A DNA stretch of 64,000 bases. Source: Paraescarpia echinospica (lineage: Eukaryota; Annelida; Polychaeta; Sabellida; Siboglinidae). The stretch spans positions 45,398,574 to 45,462,573 of the forward strand of contig CM034531.1 in NCBI GenBank assembly GCA_020002185.1, given 5' to 3'. Below the pieces are notes generated by a model. That model was not told where the DNA came from and searched no databases. It worked only from the letters and a program-made list of their open reading frames with translations. Below, one piece after another: positions 54,201-64,000 of this stretch (position 1 is its first letter; each line of letters opens with the position of its first letter). The position numbers were made by a program, and so were the translations under genes.

Positions 54201-57200
54201 GTGATTGGCAGTCAGTTTAGTACATAGTAGCAGTTAGCGGTGGACTTTGAATTGGGTTATTGCTCAGCGATTTGTTTATTGGCAATTCAAACGCCTGAAA
54301 CTTTCCCACAACAGTGCCGACACAAGTCTTTGTTATGCCAGTTTTTGACTGACAACAGTTATTAACAATGTATATGTGCTGTTGCATTAAAACAGTATCC
54401 ATTTGAATATTGCTGCAATTATACACACTCCACGCCATTATTACAACAAATGTATATTAATAAACAAGCGGGTAGCTTGCATAATAAGAAACCATGGCCA
54501 CTAAACTGGAACCCCTGTCTCCCATGGGAAGGCAAATCGGTCTGACCTCCCTACCCTTAGGCTTAGGTTTAGCACTAGTAGGCTGTATCTCGATATATTG
54601 AGTATCATGACTTCTATATCGCAGTATTGTATCGTGAAGAAGTGTATCGTTTAGATCCTGATGTCCGCAAGCATGAGAGTAAGATGAGTGTCAAAAGTCA
54701 AGACTTAGCTGAAGAAATCAATAAGTCAACATTACAGCAGGCGGCATGCCATCACTCACTCGTGGTCCAAAATCTAATTACACGAGCGCATTGGAAACAA
54801 TATAACTGTGTAACTATTTAACATAATATTATTATATAATAAGGGGAACTATAGATGTGTTATATTTTGTTATTTTATCGATACATAGGCAGATGTGGTT
54901 CATGGTTAAAAAAAAAATCTTATTTTATGTGCATCCAGTATACCCAATGCCATTCTACCTATCATACTTGGATTATGCACAGATTATCTATACCAGTATG
55001 TCAACATATCCAGCGAATTGAGACACCTGAAAAAAGATAAATAAAATGGGTGTGATTTTGGGTATTTAACCTTGTTCACGTAACTTTCAAAATGTTCAGA
55101 AAGTTGGTCGATTTGACATAGAATGATCCTTATGAGTAAGTGCACACAAGAGGGACCATACGCAAAGCCAACTTGTTGATGGTGGACTGATTTATCTATG
55201 GATATCTTAACAAAATATATTCAGTAAAATGGAGTCTATCCTGAAGTCTGTTCAGTACTATATAATCTTTGTGCAGGTATTCTGTGGCAGACACTCCATT
55301 CTCTGTTCCGTCAAATGTCGCAACAGAGGAGCTGTGTGACTTGATCAATGGACTTCTCAAAGCAGGTAAGGGTTGAATGCGGACATTTCCCGTCGGACGT
55401 TTCTTCCGCACTAAAATGAACCTTGGTGAGCATTTTATCCCTTCTTTGTAATGTTGAAAACTATCATGGAAATACTACTTTATTTAATTTATTAATTAAA
55501 CATTGTACATAAGTTTTAAAGTATAAAATGTACACATTGAACTGGATCTCTGGTCATCATATTTGCCCATGAATATGATTCATGTTGTTTTCTACCAGAT
55601 GGCACTGATGGAGAGGGTCAAATTGCATTTGACTTCCTCATCGGAGGGACGTTCTTACACAGTCGACTCGAGGAACATATGATACAGAATGACATCTCTA
55701 CGGTGAGTGACAGCTGACAACACCTCATGCTCTCTTTACATCACTTATTGTATAAGCATCACCCAACCTGCATACTTTACTGCTTCCCTCATTCTACATG
55801 CTAGATGACACTACAATCTAGACACTAGATGATACGAAAATCTAGACACTAGATGACACCACAATCTACACATGAAATGACACCACAATCTACATGTTGT
55901 ATGTGTGTTGTAGGAAACAGTTGTAGAGATAGAGTACGTGGAGAGATCCCCCACTCCTGAACCCGAAGATTCCCTCCTCCACGACGACTGGGTGTCAGCA
56001 GTCAGGACACAGGGAACATGGTACGTCACCCCTCGTTCTAGAAGCAGAACAACAAACCATGGTTTTTCCTGTGAATGATTGTGCAAGTTATACCATTCAT
56101 GTTTATACTATGTGGGCTGGACATGCGGAACAAATGGAAAGAGAATGGTGAACAAAGAGAGTGGATGTCCTCAGACTGGAGGACAGAGGGAGAAGAGAGT
56201 GGATGTCCTCAGACTGGAGGACAGAGGGAGAAGAGAGTGGATGTCCTCAGACTGGAGGACAGAGGGAGAAGAGAGTGGATGTCCTCAGACTGGAGGACAG
56301 AGGGAGAAGAGAGTGGATGTCCTCAGACTGGAGGACAGTGGGAGAAGAGAGTGGATGTCCTCAGACTGGAGGACAGAGGGAGAAGAGAGTGGATGTCCTC
56401 AGACTGGAGGACAGTGGGAGAAGAGAGTGGATGTTCTCAGACTGGAGGACAGAGGGAGAAGAGAGTGGATGTCCTCAGACTGGAGGACAGTGGGAGAAGA
56501 GAGTGGATGTCCTCAGACTGGAGGACAGTGGGAGAAGAGAGTGGATGTCCTCAGACTGGAGGACAGTGGGAGAAGAGAGTGGATGTCCTCAGACTGGAGG
56601 ACAGAGGGAGAAGAGAGTGGATGTCCTCAGACTGGAGGACAGTGGGAGAAGAGAGTGGATGTCCTCAGACTGGAGGACAGAGGGAGAAGAGAGTGGATGT
56701 CCTCAGACTGGAGGACAGTGGGAGAAGAGAGTGGATGTCCTCAGACTGGAGGACAGCGGGAGAAGAGAGTGGATGTCCTCAGACTGGAGGACAGAGGGAG
56801 AAGAGAGTGGATGTCCTCAGACTGGAGGACAGTGGGAGAAGAGAGTGGATGTCCTCAGACTGGAGGACAGTGGGAGAAGAGAGTGGATGTCCTCAGACTG
56901 GAGGACAGCGGGAGAAGAGAGTGGATGTCCTCAGATTGGAGGACAGTGGGAGAAGAGAGTGGATGTCCTCAGACTGGAGGACAGCGGGAGAAGAGAGTGG
57001 ATGTCCTCAGACTGGAGGACAGAGGGAGAAGAGAGTGGATGTCCTCAGACTGGAGGACAGAGGGAGAAGAGAGTGGATGTCCTCAGACTGGAGGACAGAG
57101 GGAGAAGAGAGTGGATGTCCTCAGACTGGAGGACAGCGGGAGAAGAGAGTGGATGTCCTCAGATTGGAGGACAGAGGGAGAAGAGAGTGGATGTCCTCAG

Positions 57201-60200
57201 ACTGGAGGACAGCGGGAGAAGAGAGTGGATGTCCTCAGATTGGAGGACAGAGGGAGAAGAGAGTGGATGTCCTCAGACTGGAGGACAGCGGGAGAAGAGA
57301 GTGGATGTCCTCAGATTGGAGGACAGAGGGAGAAGAGAGTGGATGTCCTCAGACTGGAGGACAGCGGGAGAAGAGAGTGGATGTCCTCAGATTGGAGGAC
57401 AGAGGGAGAAGAGAGTGGATGTCCTCAGACTGGAGGACAGTGGGAGAAGAGAGTGGATGTTCTCAGACTGGAGGACAGTGGGAGAAGAGAGTGGATGTCC
57501 TCAGACAGGAGGACAGCGGGAGAAGAGAGTGGATGTTCTCAGACTGGAGGACAGCGGGAGAAGAGAGTGGATGTCCTCAGATTGGAGGACAGAGGGAGAT
57601 GAGAGTATAACTGAGAACAATTTTTTTTTGTTTTCTTTTTAGAATGTCTAAAGCTTTTTAAATGTGGATGTATGAGTGTTTGTGTTTCTGGTGGCCCACT
57701 GACAATCACGCCGTAAACTTGACCATCACCATCGTGAAATAAAGCATTTACTACTACTACTACTAGAGATTTGGCAGAATTGGAAGGGGAGGGGAGAATG
57801 AGAGCGAGAGATGGGTAAGTTGAGACAGGTGGTGTAGATAACTGTGCGAGATCTGTGATGAAAAAAGTCCTAAACAAATGAAGGACCAGAATTGAAGCCA
57901 GTCTCACCCTGGACTACGAGGAGAAATAGGAGAACAATAACAATGTTTTCTAACAATTAAAATGAATGTTAAACTGAAACATAGCATTAGCGCTGATCAC
58001 TTTAGTAGTGCTGTAGCAGTACCTACTTCCGGCACATGATACTTTTGGTCCATTCTGCACTTTTGATTTTATGGCCCTGATTCACTTGTGTTTTTGCAGC
58101 ATCCTCACTGGTTGCTATGACAACACGTTGAAGCTGTGGAGCACATCAGGCGAGCTTCTGTTGACCATCCCTGGTCATCTCAGCCCAATCAAGTGTGTGG
58201 CTTGGGTGGATAAAGGTCAGTCATTTGTACCTGTTCTTGTACATTCTGCTAACTTGATGTGGTTTTTCAATAGTCCAGTGTGTTCAATGTGGTGTCAAAT
58301 GCAAATTTGTTTGCACATTATTAAATTAAAAATTACTTTAATGCTTTGTATTCATTGAATTATATTAAAGGTTACACATATTTTACTAGATATCTATAAT
58401 AATATATACACAATCAGACAGGAAGCCTGAGGTCCGAGTATCTAGCCTTGCCAAACAATTTTGTTTATGCTGAAGTTTTGTAATATCAACATTCTGAAAA
58501 GAATTGATATAGTCTAGGGAAACAAAAGAACAGATCACAATACACCATCTTGTATTTCTAGGAATTAAACTTTGATAAAATAGTTATATAGATATTTGGA
58601 AATACAGAATTAATTTCTTATAACAAATTATATGGTTTATATGATTGTTGTGATTTTCTGATAACAAATTATAATGTGATTTTATATGATTATTTTGTAA
58701 TTTTCTGATAACAAATTATATGGTTTTAAGTATTTTTGTATATTTTTAAAACAAATTACTGGTATATCTCTTACTCTCTGTTGAAACATTTGTTGAAATT
58801 GACTTGCACGAAGTCTATGATATGCTGAAATATCACATCAATATGGACGTTAAAATTTTAAGAATCGATTGTATTTAAATTCCCCCTATTCTGACTGTGC
58901 CCAGGCGATGCACCGCTGGTGCAAACCTTCCTCATAAAGTCCTCTGCTCTGTGCCCAGGTGATGCACCGCTGGTGCAAACCTTCCTCATAAAGTCCTCTG
59001 CTCTGTGCCCAGGTGATGCACCACCGGTGAGAACCTTCCTGAGCGGTTCTCATGACGAGACGGTGCTGCTCTGGCAGTGGAACCAGCACCGCAATGCGGT
59101 TGAGTGCGTGCACGCATGTCGCGGTCACGCGGGCAGCGTCGACTGTCTCGCCGTCAACCCAGACAGCACACGGGTAAGGTCATACACTCGGTTCACAGGA
59201 GTGAGCTCATACACAATCAGGACATAATTTTTAAGGTGAGCGATCAGTCTCGCTCCCTACCGCTGCCACTAATCACTCATCTAGGGAGCGATTTGTCACT
59301 CACGCTAATTGCTAGAATCGTTCGCTCCAACAGACCTGCTGTATCAGTGCTAGTACTCCCTGTATCAAATGTTTTATCAGCATGTAACTTTTCGAGTCAT
59401 GCCAATGCTTGTCCAAAATTAATCTTGTGTAATGGATGCTGCCACGGCTATCCTCAAATATGCTGTGATACAAGGTACAACTGGACAGTGGCATCACCAG
59501 ATGGAAAAATACGAACAGCCACCATGTGGCAAATGAAAAACTAATAAGTTGCTCACCTAAATTATTTGGCATATTTAGGCGAGTAATCTATCGCTCCCCT
59601 AGTTTTTTTTAACGTGAAGCACTGCTTAATCAAACTGATACAGGTGATGGCACACACATCAGATAAAATTGTGTTTTTTTGCAAACAATACGCATAATGT
59701 GTTTCTGTCAGATTCTGATAGCTTTGTGTATTTACTACCAATAAAGTTAACTTTTATAACAATTACATGCCACTTAAACACTTTTCTTCATATACCAAGC
59801 ATGTTGATATCAAGTAATTAGTATTCAATCTTTGACAGCAGCTTTCTTAAAACTACTTTCTAGATTTGGAAAATGAATATCTGTGGAAATATTTATGCTA
59901 ACCAAATAAGGGTTTGATTGTTATTTTATAGTTTACTCTTTTCTGCACAATTAACATTAGTTAGTTATTTTTAAAACAAAACAACATTTTCTTAGTAATG
60001 TTGTCTACCAGTTGCATAATGTAATGTGCACTGAACCTGGGTTGGCAAGAATTATAATGACACCTTTGTTCAGTACAGAATGGCACTGTTTATATAACTT
60101 CCTACAATTGATTAAATCTATTGTGACTTTTTCCTTTCACTTTCAGTTCTGTAGTGGCTCGTGGGACACAATGTTGAAAATATGGTCAGCAGGTAAGACA

Positions 60201-63200
60201 AGCTGGATTTCCATGGCAATAAACAGGATCATATAAATGAATTAGGACATTTGTAAATATGGCTCCGTCGTCTTCTTAGTAGTGTGTTCTGGTAACTTGT
60301 GATGTTTTTTAAAGAAGTTGTCATGCTGGTTGTAATATTAAATACAGTGTATCGTAACATAATTATGCAGTGATTTATGCAGTGAGGGACAGTGCAGCTG
60401 TTGCATATAATTGGCAGCCAATAATGTTCATTGACCATGTTGTCATGTAAACAACCAGTTCCACCTTAAATAAACCAAATGAACACATCTGAGTATGAAA
60501 TCATAACTGCACTGCGAGACACAACACTGTATGCTGGGCATGTTCCAGTATTTTCACAAGCACTCCATTTATAGTCGGCCTCATTCTGGATGCATACAAA
60601 GAGTGCATATGTTACATGGAGCCCTCTGGTGGATTTTTTCTGCATCGTACCTTATTGCTTTTTTACATTCAAATATTATACCAGATTTGCCAGTTTAATT
60701 CAGTTGTTTGATTTATTTTGTTGAAAGTAATAAACTCGGATGACGACAGCCAGTCGGAGGAACACGGTGAGAAGCCAGCCAAGAGAAAGAAGACAGACGG
60801 CGGCACCAAGATACCAACTCGGGCAAGTGACAACTACTAACCTGGAGGGGTGGTTATGATTGTAACACAGGCAAATTACCACATTTCCTGCATGCAGATA
60901 ACAAACTGCTCTATCAAAGAATGAACATTACTTTCAAAGATTTTTAAATATCTAATGAAGTCTAGTCACATTTGGTATCATCAAACCGTTTATAGTCTAC
61001 TGTATAATATAGTCTTACGCTTATTGTTTTATTTTATGTCTTAGCTCTGCTGTTTGGCATATAAATATATCTTTTAAAAATACATTTCTTTGAATAATAA
61101 TGTGATGTGAAGGACCACAGAGCACTCGGTGAATAAGGCATTACATTGTATACCATTCTGTTTTATTACATTCAAACCTCACTCTATGGTCACCTCGCAA
61201 ATACAGCCACCTCGCAATTAATGTCGCCCTAGGAGAGTCACAAATTATTTCTGTTACATTAAAGTATAGGAAATGAGACTCTAATATGGTCACCTCACTA
61301 TTAAGGTCACTTTTGACCAGTCCCAAGGGTGACCTTAAGGACAGACAATGCTGGTAAAATGACACTCTTTAACAAAAATACTCAAAATGTGATTCTGGAT
61401 TTCAGGGCAAAGTGCGATATATCCATTTTCTTCGTTTTGAGAAAAAGTTACTTTTGTGCTTCATCCTTAAAGTTTAAATAACAGCTTGTAAATTAAGTTG
61501 ATACATATTTAGAATCCAAAGTCACAGAGAATGGAGGCAAACTCTGAAATATTTGTTGCACATTTGTTATGCTAAATGTGATTTTGAATGATTTTGTAAT
61601 CAAAACGCTATATATTCATATAGCGCGCGCCGTCACTCTGCGTAGCTGCACGTGCAGCACGGCGGTGCTGATTGGCTGAATATGGATATATCACATTTTG
61701 ATAAAAACGACGGATGGCGTTTATCGCATTTTGAAAACAAACGCTCTTTTCTGCACGTGGTTTCATGAGGATTTATTGCGTTTTGTATAAATTAGATAGA
61801 AGCCTAGCTCAACATGTGTTTAAACAAACGTTTAGTCTGGGTTTTGGCAAAATTTCAAAAATGACATTTATTGTGATTTGTTGCCCAGAAATCCTTCATA
61901 TGTTTACTATTAATAAAGATCTCTTTCAGGGTGCACAGTGGATTTAGTTGACAGGTAGTCCGTCGGACTAGCTGACTCAGAAACAACTAGTCCTCATATT
62001 GTTTTACTAGTCCTTAAAAATCAATCGTATTGTTGTATCATATATGTGTGACAGTTATGGCACATAGTAAAAGTGGCTTTATTTCATAAAGAAAACAAGC
62101 CGTTTCCCATTTCAATTAAATGTCCGAATAAATGTGTCATTGATAGAAACAAATACATGTGATTTCGTAGATCAATTGCAAAGTTATCAGAAGAAATGAC
62201 TAGTTTAATCAGGGGCAGCAAACAGGAGTCATGGACAAGGCGTTGCCAGCAGAATTTGAAGCCTGACGGCGACAAAGGACCGACATTGTCGGACTAAGTT
62301 GCATCATTTGCCCTATACTTTTCATTAGCGTTTCCTTTCCTGAAGCCGACTAAACAATCAGTAACATTGCTGGCGTTTGGTAACTTGCTAAAATAATCAC
62401 CCAATGCAGGAATAACGCAACTACCATCACGACGGGATAGCACGTAACGATGTCTGTAACCCGCGCATGTATGTTTGTCCATGTCGCTCACCACTCATGG
62501 TCGCTAGGTGGCACTACGCTAACCGGATGTAAACAGCCGCCATTTACATTCACTGCGTTCAGCAAGTTTCCCATCTGACGGTCGTACGGAATATTTAGCT
62601 GCCTGTGATAAAATGCTATCTTACTGTCTGATTTTGTTTTATTCCATCACAACACCCAACTAGCGTATACATATCGTAAATTAATTTACCTAATAACAGC
62701 TAGTCCGATGGGACTGCTCCACTAAACATGGACTAGTCCGATCACTGAAACTACTCGTCCGGGACGATCGGACCGGCCTTATTTCGCAGCCTGGACTCTT
62801 TTATAACATTTACATACATATTATATACATGGATAAAGCATGCTTCTGTCATGTAATAAATCCCATTACCGAATCTTTGACTGTTTGCGAAAACCGGTGT
62901 TTTTCCAATTTGAAAACCATATCTCTAGAAGCAATGATGCTACATTAATGAAATTTTGACTGATGTGTTCCTTGTTATCTTCTCTATGCAATGTCGAGGA
63001 GATATTTTTATTATGTTCGTTTTAGTTATGGGGTAAAGTTAGTGGTTGTAATAAAAATATGATTTTTTTTACCAACAAAATTGAAATGTATTTTTTTTTT
63101 ATTAAATAATGCCAATACATAAAATATCTCTTCGACATTGCATAGAATAACTTGTTGTAAATAAGAAATAGAAAGAATTACATTGATTACTGTGTCATTG

Positions 63201-64000
63201 GAGGAGGTACAACGTTTCCAAATTATGCTATATTTTCCCTATCCGGCGGCCATCTTTGATTTTTGCCATGAAAATGGCATCTGGATCTGGTAGAAAAAAT
63301 TAAATATATATTTTATTCAGTAAGGCGTACTCTACAACTTGGGTACAAAACATTGTATTAATCATGCATTTACAAAAATGTCCTATCTAGCTGCCATATT
63401 TCTCCTTAATAGTAAGGTTCCACTGTAATTGAGTAGACATTGTGACGTTGTCGCGCTTACATTTATCCTGGCATTAAATTTTATCCGGGTGATGTTTATG
63501 TGCATATGTAAGGCATAATATTTGGCACCAGCAGATCACGAAGTGATAAATGATATCCAGTAGTTAAATGTTTCATTTGTTGTCATAGTACAAGCGTTAT
63601 AGTTAGAGTACATAATTATAATTTGTGTTTCAGATTTGTGACCCAGTATAAGAGTAAGTCACGTGATATGTGCGTGGAGAGGAAACTATTTTACGACAGA
63701 AATTGTTTATGTCTGTGGGGAGCAAACATTTTATATAATTTATGTATATATATATAGACATATATATAAATAAATATATATATATATAAACATACATAAC
63801 GCTCGGATAAATGAAAGCGCGACAATCGGAGCTGGTGCCAAATACATTCCCCTAGATACGCGCACACACAGAAACGTCACCCGGATATTAATTAACGCCC
63901 GAATAAATTTAAGTGCGACAACGTGTAATCAACCAGTCTTATCCCCTGTGTTTCCCCTCCCAGGTTCCCATCATGACACTGTCGGGACACAAAGAGGGAA
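48298..64000 (+). CDS. WDR12: WDR12, ribosome biogenesis WD40 protein (5' nine exons, continues past window)
   Basis: WDR12 (yeast Ytm1) works in the nucleolus with PES1 and BOP1 in maturation of the large ribosomal subunit. Exons: 48298-48356, 55277-55365, 55599-55702, 55914-56020, 58100-58215, 59013-59173, 60147-60192, 60728-60822, 63964 to beyond 64000. Frames join without a stop for 271 codons; the human protein has about 423. Residues 1-85 form the NLE domain ([38 protein letters not shown]). [10 protein letters not shown] and the WD40 blades follow ([70 protein letters not shown]), then an acidic/basic insert ([15 protein letters not shown]), then TLSGHKEG. The start ATGGCGGC precedes the conserved N terminus. 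Exon 6 has alternative acceptors; intron 8 uses a GC donor. Confidence 0.96.
48532..48947. mobile_element. MITE with 25-bp inverted ends, in WDR12 intron 1
   Basis: 48532-48556 pairs with 48923-48947 with one mismatch (TAAAAGGCGCACGACCACG). An extra CGACCACGCACGACCATG unit is duplicated near the left end. No coding capacity. Confidence 0.8.
49003..49066. repeat. inverted repeat partner of 54585-54645
   Basis: CTTCACGAT, CGATATAGAAGTCA and GCGATACAG blocks recur in reverse complement at 54585-54645, both inside WDR12 intron 1. Confidence 0.6.
49080..51956. other. WDR12 intron 1, nothing recognised
   Basis: AT-rich. No exon, RNA or clear transposon identified. Confidence 0.5.
51957..52675 (+). 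mobile_element. LINE fragment, RT C-terminal region
   Basis: Across frame changes the plus strand reads [85 protein letters not shown] and finally [20 protein letters not shown]. These are the thumb/C-terminal region and terminal zinc knuckle common in a widespread invertebrate endonuclease-RT LINE. It has internal deletions and stops. It lies in WDR12 intron 1, same orientation. Confidence 0.8.
52676..53322. other. WDR12 intron 1, nothing recognised
   Basis: AT-rich, no supported feature. Confidence 0.45.
53323..53906. mobile_element. TTAA-flanked MITE (piggyBac-type target site)
   Basis: Bounded by TTAA at 53319-53322 and 53907-53910. Left end CAGGGGTAGAACT, right end (complement) CCACGGGTAGAACT, so GGGTAGAACT is shared. 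Subterminal ACTAGTCC motifs occur in both halves. 584 bp, non-coding. Confidence 0.68.
53911..55276. other. WDR12 intron 1, last part
   Basis: Holds the second inverted block (54585-54645); otherwise nothing recognised. Confidence 0.45.
54585..54645. repeat. inverted repeat partner of 49003-49066
   Basis: Reverse-complement homologue of the block 5.5 kb upstream in the same intron. Confidence 0.6.
55803..55898. repeat. 24-bp tandem repeat, four units
   Basis: AGATGACACTACAATCTAGA-type units start at 55803, 55827, 55851 and 55875. The array ends 15 bases before WDR12 exon 4 and thus overlaps the branch-point/pyrimidine region. Confidence 0.88.
56161..57604. repeat. 38-bp minisatellite, 38 units, in WDR12 intron 4
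   Basis: The unit is GTGGATGTCCTCAGACTGGA plus GGACAGAGGGAGAAGAGA. Counting from 56161 gives 38 units. The base after GGACAG is A, T or C, and C variants occur only from unit 16 on. Since 38 is not a multiple of three, all three plus frames stay open over about 1.5 kb and give the same repeating peptide. This explains the long apparent proteins, which I reject. Confidence 0.97.
57655..57768 (+). mobile_element. retroelement 3' tail with (TAC)n
   Basis: CGTGAAATAAAGCATT is followed by (TAC)5. This is a polyadenylation-like motif plus a simple-repeat tail as found at the 3' end of LINEs and SINEs. The body is too short to classify. Confidence 0.5.
58905..59173 (+). CDS. WDR12: WDR12 exon 6 with triplicated 3' splice site
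   Basis: A 54-bp unit is repeated so that GTGCCCAG followed by G(C/T)GATGCACC occurs three times, with exon starts at 58905, 58959 and 59013. All three continue the phase of exon 5 (split Gly codon) and contain no stop. Use of the upstream acceptors adds 36 or 18 residues ([18 protein letters not shown] units) before [16 protein letters not shown]. The 59013 start gives the length expected for the family. The donor is GTAAGG after 59173. Confidence 0.85.
59174..60146. other. WDR12 intron 6
   Basis: No further feature recognised. A small open frame at about 59400-59544 has no motif. Confidence 0.6.
60193..60727. other. WDR12 intron 7
   Basis: Donor GTAAGA, acceptor TTGAAAG. Nothing else recognised. 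Confidence 0.7.
61171..61344 (-). repeat. dispersed repeat family 2, copy 2 (MITE-like)
   Basis: Reverse-complement homologue of 5503-5675 (CCACCTCGCAATTAATGTCG, CAAATTATTTCTGT, TATTAAGGTCAC). Confidence 0.7.
61595..61712. repeat. short imperfect foldback
   Basis: ATCAAAACGCTATATATTC near 61602 pairs imperfectly with GAATATGGATATATCACATT near 61680. Confidence 0.4.
61955..62785. mobile_element. probable MITE with ACTAGTCC subterminal repeats
   Basis: The two ends carry several GGACTAGT/ACTAGTCC motifs in opposite orientation (61968-62010 and 62700-62765). These are related to the subterminal motifs of the element at 53323-53906. Borders are approximate. Confidence 0.45.
63446..63923. mobile_element. 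foldback transposon with about 90-bp inverted arms
   Basis: 63446-63532 pairs with 63831-63923 (CGTTGTCGCGCTTACATTTA, TTATCCGGGTGA, TATTTGGCACCAGC). The right arm has an additional copy of its own tip at about 63801-63830. The AT-rich interior has a TATATA run. It ends 40 bases before WDR12 exon 9. Confidence 0.82.

Larger units (their letters stand above)
60823..63963 (+). other. WDR12 intron 8, GC-AG type
   Basis: The donor is ACTCGG|GCAAGT and the acceptor CCTCCCAG|GTTCCC. Only this GC donor keeps the frame (TR then VPIMTLSGH); the GT four bases further would shift it. GCAAGT is the usual consensus of GC introns. The 3.1 kb hold several small transposons. Confidence 0.85.

Noticed and set aside
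56161..57604. CRISPR-like array
   Set aside because: Direct repeats are contiguous without unique spacers, and the locus is an animal intron.
56075..57642. Three overlapping open frames of about 500 codons on the plus strand
   Set aside because: They are translations of the 38-bp minisatellite in three phases; no start context, splice site or non-repeat domain.

Overview
This window is metazoan nuclear DNA, most likely from a lophotrochozoan such as a mollusc. The evidence is spliced genes with GT-AG introns, CR1-like, L2/jockey-like and Ty3/Gypsy retroelements, tRNA-derived SINEs, many small foldback transposons, long dinucleotide arrays, and an intronless LRR receptor of Toll ectodomain type. 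There is no bacterial operon layout, rRNA or CRISPR array. One run of exactly 1000 N (33389-34388) is a scaffold gap of conventional size. The assignment to molluscs is an inference from these elements; no species is recognised.

Layout. 1-8.5 kb is repeat-rich intergenic DNA: an 18-bp minisatellite, two near-perfect palindromes, a SINE and a decayed Gypsy pol on the minus strand. 9.2-13.3 kb holds two CR1-like LINE copies head to tail, the second internally deleted but with both ends. 14.6-15.8 kb has an unrecognised three-exon gene whose reading frame survives both splices. 17.6-22.2 kb carries two ankyrin-repeat gene fragments in opposite orientation, one with a 2-base frame break and one cut by an L2/jockey-like LINE. 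25.4-40.0 kb is a CR1 block: a full-length plus-strand copy (C) is split by a minus-strand copy (D), and the D-plus-right-half-of-C composite occurs a second time beyond the gap with near-identical sequence but a different right flank. 40-43 kb is made of foldback elements and dinucleotide repeats. 43.6-45.9 kb encodes an LRR transmembrane protein (minus strand) without a TIR domain, followed by a displaced piece of a paralogue.

48.3-64.0 kb is the 5' two thirds of WDR12, the ribosome-biogenesis WD40 protein. Nine exons are resolved to the base with a continuous frame, and the gene runs off the right edge. Its introns contain MITEs, a LINE fragment, a minisatellite of 38 copies of a 38-bp unit, a GC-AG intron, and a 54-bp triplication that creates three in-frame competing 3' splice sites.

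The host genes do not form a pathway together. The observations most worth following are the sense/antisense CR1 composite (a potential long double-stranded RNA source that occurs twice), the triplicated splice acceptor in WDR12, and a three-copy dispersed family of about 250 bp that I cannot assign to a known class.
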